Assembly (NCBI RefSeq): GCF_027941915.1
Contig: NZ_CP116009.1
Location: 868,001-932,000, forward strand
Length of the DNA stretch: 64,000 nucleotides
From: Ramlibacter tataouinensis
GTDB lineage: Bacteria; Pseudomonadota; Gammaproteobacteria; Burkholderiales; Burkholderiaceae_C
Direction of reading: 5' to 3'
Shown here piece after piece: positions 34,063-43,258 of the stretch (positions are counted from its first letter, which is position 1; each line of letters starts with the position of its first letter). The position numbers and the translations under genes are program-made. The notes below the pieces were generated by a model. It ran no database searches. It saw only the letters and a program-made list of their open reading frames with translations, and was not told where the DNA came from.

Positions 34063-34551
34063 TCAGATCGGATAGATCAGCGAGTTCAGCACCATCTCGC
34101 TGTCGTAGACGCAGCGGCGGCTCCTGAACTTCAGGCCCTCGCCGGTGCGCACGATCTCGTCGATGTAGCGGCCGACGTTGTAGACCTCGCTGGCATCCCC
34201 GGGGCGGGTGCGGAACACGGCGTAGTTGGCCTGCGCCCGCAGCAGCCCGGGCTCGTCGCCTTCCTGGGCCGGCAGCACCCGGGCGCCACCGACCACGTGG
34301 CGCGAGTAGTACGGGCGGTGGAAGATGGTCTGGGTGATGCCATAGACCCGGTCCTTCATCATCCCGCGGCTTTCCAGCGCGATCAGCGCCAGCGGCAAGC
34401 CGCGGTCGAAGTTCTCGCGGGCCTGCACGAAATAGCGCCCGTCCTCCAGGAAGAAGCCGGGCCAGTCGTCGAAGCGGGCTTCGTCCAGCGCCGCGGCGTA
34501 GTCGGCGTTGAGCCGGTCGACTTCCAGTTGCAGCAGCAGCTCTTCCTTCAT
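34063..34551 (-). CDS. aromatic-ring-hydroxylating dioxygenase beta (small) subunit
   Basis: The 162-residue protein is the small subunit of a Rieske non-heme iron oxygenase, with the SnoaL-like cone fold. The N-terminal helix LQLEVDRLNADYAAALDEAR, the strand GRYFVQARENFDRGLPLALI and FHRPYYSRHVVGGARVLP are typical; it stabilises the hexamer. The ATG at 34551 overlaps the alpha-subunit stop (ATGA). There is no ferredoxin or reductase gene next to it. Confidence 0.88.
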   Translation of the reverse strand: MKEELLLQLEVDRLNADYAAALDEARFDDWPGFFLEDGRYFVQARENFDRGLPLALIALESRGMMKDRVYGITQTIFHRPYYSRHVVGGARVLPAQEGDEPGLLRAQANYAVFRTRPGDASEVYNVGRYIDEIVRTGEGLKFRSRRCVYDSEMVLNSLIYPI

Positions 34552-35873
34552 ACGTCCATCACCTTGCGCCAGTAGGCGTACATGCTGCGGATCAGCGTCT
34601 CGGTCACCATGTGCTCGGTGCCGCCGGTGCCGGTGCCGCCGAGCTCGCAGAGCGTGCGGCCATCCTCGCCCCATTGGCAGAAGCCGTCCTGGCTGAACTC
34701 GATCACCTCGCCGTCGTCGGCGCTGACGAAGCCGGCCGGGCCGAACAGGTTGGCCTGGCGCAGGCGCCGCTGCGTCATCTCGGGCGTGTCGTCGGCAAAG
34801 CCGAAGTGGGTCCAGACGAAATCGAAGCCGCCCTCGCCGCGCGGCACGATGTGGCGGGTCGACAGCGAGTTGACCTGCTGCTGGATGATGACGCTGGGGA
34901 ACAGCGTCATCATGGTGACGGTGGGCATGATCTCTGTGCCCGGGTTGGCCGGATCGGGCACCTTCCACCACGGCTCGGGCACCACGTCCAGCAGGCGGTC
35001 GTCGTTGAGCACCATGTTGGCCTTGAACGAGGTCACGCCCTCGGTCACCACCTTGTTCTCGCCGCCGTCGTTGCGGCGCGAGACCATCACCGCATGCCGG
35101 CCGTGCGCGTCCATCACCATGCGGCTCTTCTGGTCGGCGCGCCACAGGCCGAAAGTGACGAACCAGGTGTGCAGCAGGCCCGGGTGGTACGGGTCCTTGA
35201 TGTTCTCCATCATCAGCTTCCAGTTGCCCGGAATCCGCTGGCGGTTGTAGCCGAGCAGCGTGAGCTGGCGGCCGGCGAAGATGCGGTCCAGCCAGGGCAT
35301 CACCTCGGGGCCGAGGTAGTCGCGCAGCGGCTCGGCGTCGGGGCTGAAGGTGGCGAACACCAGGCCGTGCAGCACTTCCACCCGCAGCTTGGTCAGGCCG
35401 TTGGCCTTCATGTCGAAGTCGGCCGGCATGCCGCCCTGGACGCAGGCCGATCCATCCGCCTCGACCGACTTCACGCCGTCCTTGAACGGCAGGCCGGCCA
35501 GGTCGCCATCGAGCTTGTAGGTCCACTGGTGGTACGGGCAGACGAAGCTGCGCGCGTTGCCGTGCGACTGCTGGCAGAAGCGCACGCCGCGGTGGGCGCA
35601 GCGGTTCTCGACCACGCGGATGCCGGTGTCGGTGCCACGGTCGCGGGGCGCGACCCGGTCGCGCACCATGATCACCTGGCGCTCGCCCACCCAGCTGAGC
35701 TTGAAGTCGCCGGTCTTGGGAATCTCGATCTCCAGCCCCACGTAGCACCAGTGCGGGCCGTAGAAGATCTTTTCCAGCTCGCGCTGGTAGAGGCCGGGGT
35801 CGGTATAGGCCCAGAAGGGCACGCGGCTGGAGCCCGGCTGGGCCCAGCGCGAAAGGGGTTCGGGAGCATTCAT
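34548..35873 (-). CDS. aromatic-ring-hydroxylating dioxygenase alpha (large) subunit
   Basis: The 441-residue catalytic subunit carries a Rieske 2Fe-2S centre, CAHRGVRFC and FVCPYHQWTY (CxH...CxxH), near residues 92-117. The mononuclear iron site is ENIKDPYHPGLLH with the expected two His plus the bridging Asp. The sequence GLEIEIPKTGDFKLSWVGER matches anthranilate/salicylate/terephthalate-type enzymes, so a substituted benzoate is the likely substrate, by inference. Electron-transfer partners are absent from the flanks and must be encoded elsewhere. Leftward operon with the beta subunit. Confidence 0.9.
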   Translation of the reverse strand: MNAPEPLSRWAQPGSSRVPFWAYTDPGLYQRELEKIFYGPHWCYVGLEIEIPKTGDFKLSWVGERQVIMVRDRVAPRDRGTDTGIRVVENRCAHRGVRFCQQSHGNARSFVCPYHQWTYKLDGDLAGLPFKDGVKSVEADGSACVQGGMPADFDMKANGLTKLRVEVLHGLVFATFSPDAEPLRDYLGPEVMPWLDRIFAGRQLTLLGYNRQRIPGNWKLMMENIKDPYHPGLLHTWFVTFGLWRADQKSRMVMDAHGRHAVMVSRRNDGGENKVVTEGVTSFKANMVLNDDRLLDVVPEPWWKVPDPANPGTEIMPTVTMMTLFPSVIIQQQVNSLSTRHIVPRGEGGFDFVWTHFGFADDTPEMTQRRLRQANLFGPAGFVSADDGEVIEFSQDGFCQWGEDGRTLCELGGTGTGGTEHMVTETLIRSMYAYWRKVMDV

Positions 35874-35934
35874 CGCAGCGTCTCCATGGCAGGCTCAATC
35901 ATAAGCATGCATAGCATTCGGCGCCACCCGGACC

Positions 35935-38325
35935 TCAGGCGACCGGCGTGAGCTTGGCCACCGACAGCGCCAGCCACTTGATGCCGTGGCGGTTGAACTT
36001 GACCTGCGCGCGGGCGTCGTCGCCCTGCCCCTCGACCGACAGCACCGTGCCTTCGCCGAACTTGTTGTGGAACACCTGCAGGCCGGCCTTGAGGCCGTGC
36101 GAGGGGGTGGCCTTCTGCACCGGCACCGGCGCGCTGGCGTAGCGATCGGCGCTCCAGGACGATCCACCCTGGCCGGCGCGCGTGCTGGGGTAGCCGGCGC
36201 CGTAGCCGAAGGCCGAGCCGCGAAAGCCCGACTCCCGGGGCGTGAGCCACTTGAGCGCGGGCTCCGGCAGTTCGTCGAAGAAGCGGCTGCGCATGTTGTA
36301 GCGGGTCTGGCCGTGCAGCAGCCGGGTCTGCGAATAGCTCAGGTACAGCCGCTTGCGGGCGCGCGTGATCGCCACGTACATCAGCCGCCGCTCCTCCTCC
36401 AGCCCCTCGTAGTCGGCCATCGACCGCTCGCTGGGGAACAGGCCTTCTTCCAGGCCGGTGGCGAACACCACGTCGAACTCGAGCCCCTTGGCCGAGTGCA
36501 CGGTCATCAGCTGGACGGCGTCCTGCCCCGCCTGGGCCTGGTTGTCGCCGGATTCGAGCGCGGCGTGGGTGAGGAAGGCCGCCAGCGGCGACAGGGTTTC
36601 GCCGGTTTCCTGGTCGGGCGGGATGTAGTCGGGCGCCGGCTCCGTCGGCTGGTCCGGATCGAGCCCCTGGCTCACCGGGCTCTGGCTCAGCTCGTCGATC
36701 GGCAGGGCGACGGCGTCGCGGCCGAAACCTTCCTGCATCACGAAGCTCTCGGCGGCGCTGGCCAGTTCCTCCAGGTTCTCGACGCGCTCGGCGCCCTCGC
36801 GCTCGGCCTTGTAGTGCTCGACCAGCCCGGCGTGCTGCAGCACCAGCTCGATGATCTCGCGCAGGCTCAGGCCCTGCGTCTGTTCGCGCAGCACGTCGAT
36901 CTTCGCCACGAACGCGGCCAGGTTGGCGCCGGCCTTGCCGGTGGTGGCGCTCACCGCGTCGTGCAGCGAGCAGCCGGCCGAGCGCGCCGCGTCCTGCAGC
37001 TGCTCGATGCTGCGCGCGCCGATGCCGCGCGGCGGGAAGTTCACCACCCGCAGGAAGCTGGTGTCGTCGTGCGGGTTCTCCAGCAGGCGCAGATAGGCCA
37101 GCGCGTGCTTGATCTCGGCGCGCTCGAAGAACCGCAGGCCGCCGTAGACCCGATAGGGCACGCCGGCATTGAACAGCGCGGTCTCGATCACCCGGCTCTG
37201 GGCGTTGCTGCGGTAGAGCACGGCCATCTCGTGGCGCGGAACGCCCGGCTCGGTGCCCTGGTCGCGCGCCAGCTGCCGCATCTCCTCGACCAGCCACTGC
37301 GCCTCGGCCAGGTCGGTCGGCGCCTCGTAGACGCGCACCGGCTCGCCCGGCCCCTGGTCGGTGCGCAGGTTCTTGCCCAGCCGCCCCTTGTTGTGGCTGA
37401 TCAGGGCGTTGGCCGAGTCCAGGATGTTGCTGTAGCTGCGGTAGTTCTGCTCCAGCTTGATCTGGTGGCGCACGTCGAACTCGCGCACGAAATCGGCCAT
37501 GTTGCCGACCCGCGCGCCGCGGAAGGCATAGATGCTCTGGTCGTCGTCCCCCACCGCGAAGATGGAGGTGGCGCCGGCGCCGGGAGCCCCGGTGGGCTCG
37601 AACGCGAAGATCTTGATCCACGCGTACTGCAGCCGGTTGGTGTCCTGGAACTCGTCGATCAGGATGTGGCGGAAGCGCCGCTGGTAGTGGGCGCGGATGG
37701 CGTCGTTGTCGCGCAGCAGCTCGTAGCTGCGCAGCATCAGCTCGCCGAAGTCGACCACGCCCTCGCGCGCGCACTGCTCCTCGTAGAGCTGGTACAGCTC
37801 GACCTTGCGGCGGTCCTCCGGCGTGCGCGCCTCCACCGCCGCCGGGCGCAGGCCGTCTTCCTTGCAGCCGGCGATGAACCACTGCGTCTCCTTGGCCGGG
37901 AAGCGCTCCTCGTCCACGTTGAACTGCTTCATCAGCCGCTTGATGGCCGACAGCTGGTCCTGCGTGTCCAGGATCTGGAAGGCCTGCGGCAGGTTGGCCA
38001 GCTTGTGGTGCGCGCGCAGGAAGCGGTTGCACAGGCCGTGGAAGGTGCCGATCCACATGCCGCGCACGTTCACCGGCAGCATCGCCGACAGCCGAGTCAT
38101 CATTTCCTTGGCCGCCTTGTTGGTGAAGGTCACGGCCATCACGCCGCCGGGCGAGATCTGGCCGGTGGACAGCAGCCAGGCGATGCGGGTGGTCAGGACA
38201 CGGGTCTTGCCGGATCCGGCGCCGGCGAGGATGAGCGCGTGCTCGTTGGGCAGGGTGACGGCAGCGCGCTGCTCCGGGTTGAGGTGCTGCAGGAGCGGGG
38301 ACGCGGCATCGACTTCTGGGAACAT
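35935..38325 (-). CDS. uvrD: UvrD/PcrA-type ATP-dependent DNA helicase
   Basis: The 796-residue superfamily 1A helicase unwinds 3' to 5' in nucleotide excision and mismatch repair. The order of motifs is LNPEQRAAV (Q motif), [12 protein letters not shown] (Walker A), [12 protein letters not shown] (Ia), LIDEFQDTN (Walker B), [14 protein letters not shown] (III), EQNYRS (IV), [15 protein letters not shown] (V) and [14 protein letters not shown] (VI). The C-terminal [20 protein letters not shown] is the Tudor-like tail shared by UvrD and PcrA. Rep lacks a clear tail of this kind, so UvrD is preferred. Confidence 0.93.
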   Translation of the reverse strand: MFPEVDAASPLLQHLNPEQRAAVTLPNEHALILAGAGSGKTRVLTTRIAWLLSTGQISPGGVMAVTFTNKAAKEMMTRLSAMLPVNVRGMWIGTFHGLCNRFLRAHHKLANLPQAFQILDTQDQLSAIKRLMKQFNVDEERFPAKETQWFIAGCKEDGLRPAAVEARTPEDRRKVELYQLYEEQCAREGVVDFGELMLRSYELLRDNDAIRAHYQRRFRHILIDEFQDTNRLQYAWIKIFAFEPTGAPGAGATSIFAVGDDDQSIYAFRGARVGNMADFVREFDVRHQIKLEQNYRSYSNILDSANALISHNKGRLGKNLRTDQGPGEPVRVYEAPTDLAEAQWLVEEMRQLARDQGTEPGVPRHEMAVLYRSNAQSRVIETALFNAGVPYRVYGGLRFFERAEIKHALAYLRLLENPHDDTSFLRVVNFPPRGIGARSIEQLQDAARSAGCSLHDAVSATTGKAGANLAAFVAKIDVLREQTQGLSLREIIELVLQHAGLVEHYKAEREGAERVENLEELASAAESFVMQEGFGRDAVALPIDELSQSPVSQGLDPDQPTEPAPDYIPPDQETGETLSPLAAFLTHAALESGDNQAQAGQDAVQLMTVHSAKGLEFDVVFATGLEEGLFPSERSMADYEGLEEERRLMYVAITRARKRLYLSYSQTRLLHGQTRYNMRSRFFDELPEPALKWLTPRESGFRGSAFGYGAGYPSTRAGQGGSSWSADRYASAPVPVQKATPSHGLKAGLQVFHNKFGEGTVLSVEGQGDDARAQVKFNRHGIKWLALSVAKLTPVA

Positions 38326-38358
38326 ACGGCATTCTAGGAAGCCGCCCTTCGCAAGCAG

Positions 38359-39033
38359 ATGTCACGGACCGCCCTCCTCGCCGCCGCGCTGGCTGCTGCC
38401 GCGGCGGCTCAAGCCCAGCAGACCTCGTGCAGCAGCGACGAGCAGCCGGCGCCGGTGGCGCTGCTGGAGCGCTTCATCAACGCCGATTGCGAGGCCTGCT
38501 GGCAGGCCGAGCAGGCGCCGCGCCCGCGCGCCGGCGAACTGGCCCTCGACTGGATCGTGCCGGGCGCGCGCGGCGAGGACGCGCCGCTGTCGGCCGCTGC
38601 CAGCAGCGACGCGCTGGAGCGGCTGCAGGCGCTGGGCCGCCGGGCGCCGGCGCAGCTCGCATCGGTCCGCACGGCGCGGCAGCAGGCGGCGGGCAGCCTG
38701 CGGGTGGCGCACGGCCCGGCCTTCAACGGCTACGTGGGCACCTCGATCCAGTCGCTGGGCGGCGGACCGGGCCCGTTCACCGGCTGGCTGGCGCTGGTCG
38801 AGACGCTGCCGGCCGGCGCCGAAGGCTCGCCGGTGGAGCGCAACCTGGTGCGCAACCTGCTGCAGGTGCCCTGGCCGGCGGCGCCGGGGCGGCGTTTCGA
38901 GGCCCGGCCCATGAGCATCCCCGAAGGCGCCCACCCCGAGCGCCTGCGCGTGGTCGGCTGGCTGCAGGATTCACGGGGAAGGATCCGGGCCATCTCCGAG
39001 TCGCGCTGCGACCCGCAGGAGCAAAGGCGCTAG
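38359..39033 (+). CDS. secreted hypothetical protein
   Basis: The 224-residue protein has a signal peptide ([19 protein letters not shown]) and is probably periplasmic. A short Cys motif, [14 protein letters not shown], recalls a thioredoxin-like CxxC, and Cys residues at TSCSSDE and SRCDP may form disulfides. The rest ([19 protein letters not shown] and [20 protein letters not shown]) matches no family I know. It lies 33 bases from the divergent helicase and is followed by a strong terminator starting nine bases after its stop. Confidence 0.65.
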   Translation: MSRTALLAAALAAAAAAQAQQTSCSSDEQPAPVALLERFINADCEACWQAEQAPRPRAGELALDWIVPGARGEDAPLSAAASSDALERLQALGRRAPAQLASVRTARQQAAGSLRVAHGPAFNGYVGTSIQSLGGGPGPFTGWLALVETLPAGAEGSPVERNLVRNLLQVPWPAAPGRRFEARPMSIPEGAHPERLRVVGWLQDSRGRIRAISESRCDPQEQRR

Positions 39034-39041
39034 AATTGCGC

Positions 39042-39076
39042 ACCGGGCCCAAGCATTTGGGACCCGGTTTTTTTTT
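39042..39076 (+). terminator. strong rho-independent terminator
   Basis: ACCGGGCCCAA / TTGGGACCCGGT forms an eleven-pair stem with one bulged A and a GCAT loop, followed by nine T residues. It ends the 38359 gene. A TAGAAT (39031-39036) overlaps that gene's stop just before the hairpin, so an attenuator for guaC is also conceivable. Confidence 0.85.
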
Positions 39077-39164
39077 GCCCTCGCCCATTCGGCGGGAGCG
39101 CAGGCCGGGCCCAGTCCAAGCGTCCACTCGTTCTTCAACGATTCCTCTCCAGGAGCTTGGTCAC

Positions 39165-40142
39165 ATGGAAATCTTCGACTACGACAACGTCCTGCTGCTG
39201 CCGCGCAAGTGCCGCGTGGAAAGCCGCTCCGAGTGCGACGCCAGCATGGTGCTGGGCGGCCGCAGCTTCCGCATCCCGGTGGTCCCCGCCAACATGAAGA
39301 CGGTGGTGGACGAGGCGATCTGCCTGTGGCTGGCGCAGAACGGCTACTTCTACGTGATGCACCGCTTCGACCTGGACAACCTGAAGTTCGTCCGGTGGAT
39401 GAAGGAGCAAGGCGCCTTCGCCTCGATCTCGCTGGGCGTGAAGAAGGCCGACTACGAGACGGCGGACCAGCTGGCCGCCCAGGGCCTGGCGCCCGAGTAC
39501 GTGACCATCGACATCGCGCACGGCCACGCCGACAGCGTAAAGAACATGATCGCGCACCTGAAGGCGAAGCTGCCCTCGACCTTCGTGATCGCCGGCAACG
39601 TCGGCACGCCCGAGGCGGTGATCGACCTGGAGAACTGGGGCGCCGACGCCACCAAGGTCGGCATCGGCCCGGGCAAGGTCTGCATCACCCGCATGAAGAC
39701 CGGCTTCGGCACCGGCGGCTGGCAGCTCTCGGCGCTCAAGTGGTGCGCCCGCGTGGCCACCAAGCCGATCATCGCCGACGGCGGCATCCGCGAGCACGGC
39801 GACATCGCCAAGAGCATCCGCTTCGGCGCCAGCATGGTGATGATCGGCTCGATGCTGGCCGGCCACGAGGAGTCGCCCGGCCAGACCGTCGAAGTCGACG
39901 GCCAGCTGTACAAGGAGTACTACGGCAGCGCCTCCGACTTCAACAAGGGCGAGTACCGGCACGTGGAGGGCAAGCGCATCCTGGAGCCGGTCAAGGGCAA
40001 GCTGGCCGACACGCTGCGCGAGATGCAGGAAGACATCCAGAGCTCGATCAGCTATTCCGGCGGCAAGCGCCTGCTGGACATCCGCAAGGTCAACTACGTG
40101 ATCCTGGGCGGCGACAACGCGGGCGAGCACCTGTTGATGTAA
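39165..40142 (+). CDS. guaC: GMP reductase
   Basis: The 325-residue TIM-barrel enzyme reduces GMP to IMP with NADPH, in purine salvage. [20 protein letters not shown] is the usual N-terminus. The active-site loop [20 protein letters not shown] carries the catalytic Cys, and [20 protein letters not shown] binds phosphate. CBS domains of IMP dehydrogenase are absent, and the length of about 325 fits the Firmicutes-type GuaC. AGGAG lies nine bases before the ATG at 39165. The 88-base leader after the terminator has no obvious promoter. Confidence 0.93.
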   Translation: MEIFDYDNVLLLPRKCRVESRSECDASMVLGGRSFRIPVVPANMKTVVDEAICLWLAQNGYFYVMHRFDLDNLKFVRWMKEQGAFASISLGVKKADYETADQLAAQGLAPEYVTIDIAHGHADSVKNMIAHLKAKLPSTFVIAGNVGTPEAVIDLENWGADATKVGIGPGKVCITRMKTGFGTGGWQLSALKWCARVATKPIIADGGIREHGDIAKSIRFGASMVMIGSMLAGHEESPGQTVEVDGQLYKEYYGSASDFNKGEYRHVEGKRILEPVKGKLADTLREMQEDIQSSISYSGGKRLLDIRKVNYVILGGDNAGEHLLM

Positions 40143-40148
40143 GAAAGT

Positions 40149-40192
40149 TGTAACGATCAGCCCTAGAATGGACTGATGCAAAACGTTACAAG
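40149..40192. promoter_or_regulatory. inverted repeat TTGTAACG / CGTTACAA around a TAGAAT promoter
   Basis: TTGTAACG (40149-40156) and CGTTACAA (40185-40192) are perfect eight-base arms 28 bases apart. Between them lie TAGAAT (40165-40170) and the ATG at 40176. A regulator bound to both arms would cover promoter and start codon of the secreted-protein pair. Confidence 0.45.
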
Positions 40193-41105
40193 GCGCGCCG
40201 CCCGCCTGACCCTGGCGGCCCTCCTCGGGGCGGCAGCGGCCGCGCACGCCGTGCCCATGCCCGCCTTCGAGGACCCCAAGCTGGCCGAATGGGCGCGCCT
40301 GGCCAATGCCGAGATGGAGCGCTACCTGGCCAACCCGCAGGGCTACTTCGCCATGCCGGCCCAGGCCGGCGCCAGCTGCGAGCTGCCGCCCGAGGTGCTC
40401 AGCCGCATTATCGGCGTGCGCCTGCCGGGTGTGGCGATGTCCGAGGAAGAGCGCAAGGTCTGGGCCCGCACCACGCGCGGCATGCCCGGCATGAAGCCGA
40501 TGGAGTACGCCGACGTGGTGGTGCGGCCCACGAAGGCCGAGTGCAGCGACGGCAAACCGGCCGGCAGCTGGGCCGGCTGGGTCGAGTTCACCATGGTCAA
40601 CAACGCGCCCGGGATGGTGATCCGCACCCGCATGCGCAAGTACATCGAGGTGGCGGTGGCGCCCGATGGCCAGCGCAACGGGGCGGTGATGGAGCGCATG
40701 ACCCAGATCAGCCACACGACCGACTGGGCCGACCCGGCCACCGCCGACCTGATGCGCAAGAACCCGGGCCCCAGCGCCACCTCGGCCACCTTCGTCTACA
40801 ACGAGCCGGGGCAGCACGAGGCCACCAACAAGGGCCTGACCCTGTCGCGCGTGTTCGTCAGCGGCTCGCACGGCGGCGCCGACGTGACCACCACGGTGAC
40901 GCTGCCGATCGGGCCGAAGCACTTCAAGACCGTCATGTACAACGGGACCCAGAAGGCCAACGAGTTCTCCTACAAGGACGGCCGGCCGCACGGACTGCAG
41001 GTGGGCTACCCGTACCGCACCGGCATGGGCATCGACGTGCCGGCTTCCAGCATCTGCTGGGAGAACGGCGAACAGATCAAGACCACCCAATGCAACGCCA
41101 ACTGA
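40176..41105 (+). CDS. secreted hypothetical protein, first gene of a coupled pair
   Basis: The 309-residue protein has a signal peptide (RAARLTLAALLGAAAAAHA) and is probably periplasmic. Sequence features are a helical start (FEDPKLAEWARLANAEMERY), an even spread of charged residues, Cys at ASCELP, AECSDG, SICWEN and TTQCNAN that could pair, and beta-like repeats (GSHGGADVTTTVTLPIGPKH). No family recognised. The ATG lies five bases after a TAGAAT box, so the mRNA may be leaderless. Its last 16 bases overlap the next gene. Confidence 0.65.
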   Translation: MQNVTRRAARLTLAALLGAAAAAHAVPMPAFEDPKLAEWARLANAEMERYLANPQGYFAMPAQAGASCELPPEVLSRIIGVRLPGVAMSEEERKVWARTTRGMPGMKPMEYADVVVRPTKAECSDGKPAGSWAGWVEFTMVNNAPGMVIRTRMRKYIEVAVAPDGQRNGAVMERMTQISHTTDWADPATADLMRKNPGPSATSATFVYNEPGQHEATNKGLTLSRVFVSGSHGGADVTTTVTLPIGPKHFKTVMYNGTQKANEFSYKDGRPHGLQVGYPYRTGMGIDVPASSICWENGEQIKTTQCNAN

Positions 41106-42169
41106 TTGTCGCGCTGCTGGCCGCCGGCGCCACCGTGGCCATGGCCCAGGACCCTGCCGTGCACGGCACCGGCGCGCGCTGCCTGGCCGGCGATTGCCAC
41201 AACGGCACCGGCACCCTGCTGCGCGGCGACGGCAACCAGTACACCGGCCCCTGGATCGGCGGCCGCTTCGCCGGCGGCACCTACCAGGTGCGCTGGGCGG
41301 CCGACGCGAGCCAGACCCATCCCCTGCGCATCGATACCGAGGGGCTGGCCCTGGAAGGCACCATGGTGCGCGGCCTGGGCGACTGGGCCAAGGCCACCAG
41401 CACCTACACCGGCACCTTCGGCCGGGTCTGGAACCCGTTCATCGAGCGCCACATGGCCTCCTTCGCCACCGGCCGCTACCTGGACACCAAGGGCAACACC
41501 TACGAAGGCGAGTTCCAGTACATCCCCTCGCGCGCCTACGGCGAGCACGTGGTCACCGGCATCTTCCTGTTCCAGGGCGTGCGCATCGACCCGGTCGAGG
41601 ACGAGGTGGTCGCCGGCCTGTTCATCAGCGATCCCACGGTCAGCGGCGCCAACATCGCCTTCTACCGCGCCCGGCCGGACTACATCGCCAAGCTGCAGCA
41701 GGACTTCGCCTTCGACAAGCAGCGCAGCGCCCAGGACAAGGCCGACCAGGCCTCACGCCAGGCGGCCTGGGGCATGCTGCTGAACCTGACGATGGGCGCC
41801 GCCGCGATGTCGGGCGGCGGCGGACGCGGCGGCGGCTTCGATGCGCTGGGCGGGTTCGGCGGCGGTCTGGGCGGCTTCGGCGGCGCGGGCGGCGGCGGCA
41901 GCAGCGGCAAGCGGCTGGCGCTCAACCTGCTGGGCGACGTGCTGCGCGGTGCCGAGCCGGCGCAGGCGGCCGCCGACCGGCTGGCCGGCGACCTGCAGCA
42001 GCGCGCCCTGGGCGCGCCGCAAGCGGCCGCCGCGCTGGGCCTGGGCGGAGGCGCCCCCGCCAGTTCGCAGGAGCTCGCGCAGCGCATCGGCCAGTCGCTG
42101 CTGGCCAACCCGCGCAAGCTGACCGTCAAGGAGTACCAGCGCCTGCTGCAGGAAGCGGCCGGGCGCTGA
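41090..42169 (+). CDS. secreted MORN-like, glycine-rich hypothetical protein
   Basis: The 359-residue protein has a signal peptide (QRQLIVALLAAGATVAMA). Two segments, GDGNQYTGPWIGGRFAGG and DTKGNTYEGEFQY, look like MORN repeats. A helical stretch follows (about 205-235, FDKQRSAQDKADQASRQAAW), then a glycine-rich tract (about 245-275) and a helical C-terminus. It overlaps the preceding secreted gene by 16 bases, so the two are probably made together. Surface or envelope assembly is possible; function unknown. A palindromic repeat follows the stop. Confidence 0.65.
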   Translation: MQRQLIVALLAAGATVAMAQDPAVHGTGARCLAGDCHNGTGTLLRGDGNQYTGPWIGGRFAGGTYQVRWAADASQTHPLRIDTEGLALEGTMVRGLGDWAKATSTYTGTFGRVWNPFIERHMASFATGRYLDTKGNTYEGEFQYIPSRAYGEHVVTGIFLFQGVRIDPVEDEVVAGLFISDPTVSGANIAFYRARPDYIAKLQQDFAFDKQRSAQDKADQASRQAAWGMLLNLTMGAAAMSGGGGRGGGFDALGGFGGGLGGFGGAGGGGSSGKRLALNLLGDVLRGAEPAQAAADRLAGDLQQRALGAPQAAAALGLGGGAPASSQELAQRIGQSLLANPRKLTVKEYQRLLQEAAGR

Positions 42170-42182
42170 GGAGATCCACTTT

Positions 42183-42274
42183 GTCATCCGCCGCGAAGGC
42201 GGAGGATCCAGCGCAACGCGCCTGCGGCGCTGCCGAAAGCGCAAGCCGCGGATTCCCGCCTCCGCGGGGATGAC
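42183..42274. repeat. dispersed palindromic repeat bounded by GTCATCC / GGATGAC
   Basis: Perfect seven-base inverted ends GTCATCC (42183-42189) and GGATGAC (42268-42274) frame a 92-base element. The first 36 bases after the G match 33951-33986 at 33 positions. An internal hairpin repeats the CCGC-GAA-GGCGG pattern. It lies between two convergent genes. Confidence 0.65.
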
Positions 42275-42296
42275 CCGCTGGTCGCTCGCGTCCGGA

Positions 42297-43145
42297 TCAG
42301 CGGAAGAGCAGGTCCAGCGCCAGTTCGTGCAGCCGGTGCTCCGGCTCCACCAGAGCCTCCAGCACGCTGAAGTGGTTCAGGCCCGGCAGCGCCTCGCACA
42401 CCTCCACGCAACCTTCGCCCCAGGCCTCGCGGATCAGCCGGTTCTGGCGCAGGAACTCAGGGCTCTCGTCGCCGCCGGCCACCGCGTACAACGCCGCGCC
42501 CGCGGGCGCCGGCAGGAAGGCCGGGCTGGCCCTGCGCGCATCCTCGGGCGTGAGCCGCAGGTCCTGCAGGAAGGGCGTGCGCCGGATCGGCTCCAGGTCG
42601 AACAGGCCGGAGATCGACAGCGCCTTGCGCACGGCGTCGGCCGGCAACTCGGGGTCCCAGGCGCGCCAGTCGCAGGCCAGCAGCATGGCCGCCAGCTGGC
42701 CTCCGGCCGAATGGCCGACCACGGTGACCTGCCGCGGATCGCCGCCGTAGGTGGGCGCGTGCTTCCAGGTCCAGGCCAGCGCCCGCACGATCTGCAGCGT
42801 GATCTGCGGGATCGTCACCGCCGGGCACAGGTCGTAGTTGGGCACCACCACGCAGGCGCCCACGTCCTGGAACATCGGCGCCACGAAGGAGTGGTCGCTC
42901 TTGTCCAGCGCACGCCAGTAGCCGCCGTGCAGGAACACCATGACCGGGCCGCGCGCCTGCGGCGCCGGGAACACGTCCAGCCGCTGGCCGGCGCTGTCGC
43001 CGTAGGGGATGTCCGGCACGCACTCGAACGCCTCGCGCGCGCGGCGCGAGGCGTCGGCCCAGCGCGCAAAGTGCGCGCCGTGCTGCGGCACCAGCGCGCG
43101 GTTGTTGTACATGCGGTCGAGCCACTCGCCATCCTGCCGTTGCAT
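42297..43145 (-). CDS. alpha/beta hydrolase (kynurenine formamidase/esterase-like)
   Basis: The 282-residue protein has an alpha/beta-hydrolase fold of the HGG family. The oxyanion motif is FLHGGYWRALDKSDHSF, the nucleophile Ser lies in VVGHSAGGQLAAML, and the final His in LPGLNHFSVLEAL; the acid is probably Asp in VAGGDESPEF. The N-terminus (EWLDRMYNNRALVPQH) is typical of arylformamidase-like members. It starts at ATG 43145, divergent from the TetR gene. No kynurenine-pathway gene is nearby, so esterase or amidase activity remains open. Confidence 0.85.
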   Translation of the reverse strand: MQRQDGEWLDRMYNNRALVPQHGAHFARWADASRRAREAFECVPDIPYGDSAGQRLDVFPAPQARGPVMVFLHGGYWRALDKSDHSFVAPMFQDVGACVVVPNYDLCPAVTIPQITLQIVRALAWTWKHAPTYGGDPRQVTVVGHSAGGQLAAMLLACDWRAWDPELPADAVRKALSISGLFDLEPIRRTPFLQDLRLTPEDARRASPAFLPAPAGAALYAVAGGDESPEFLRQNRLIREAWGEGCVEVCEALPGLNHFSVLEALVEPEHRLHELALDLLFR

Positions 43146-43258
43146 GCGTTCGCCTCCTCGGGGTCGTCCTCCGACAGCGGGCGACGATAGCAGAGCGTCC
43201 TAGAATTCCCGGTCACTGCCGGGGCCCGGCAGGACAGGCACAACGAGAGGGCGCGTCC

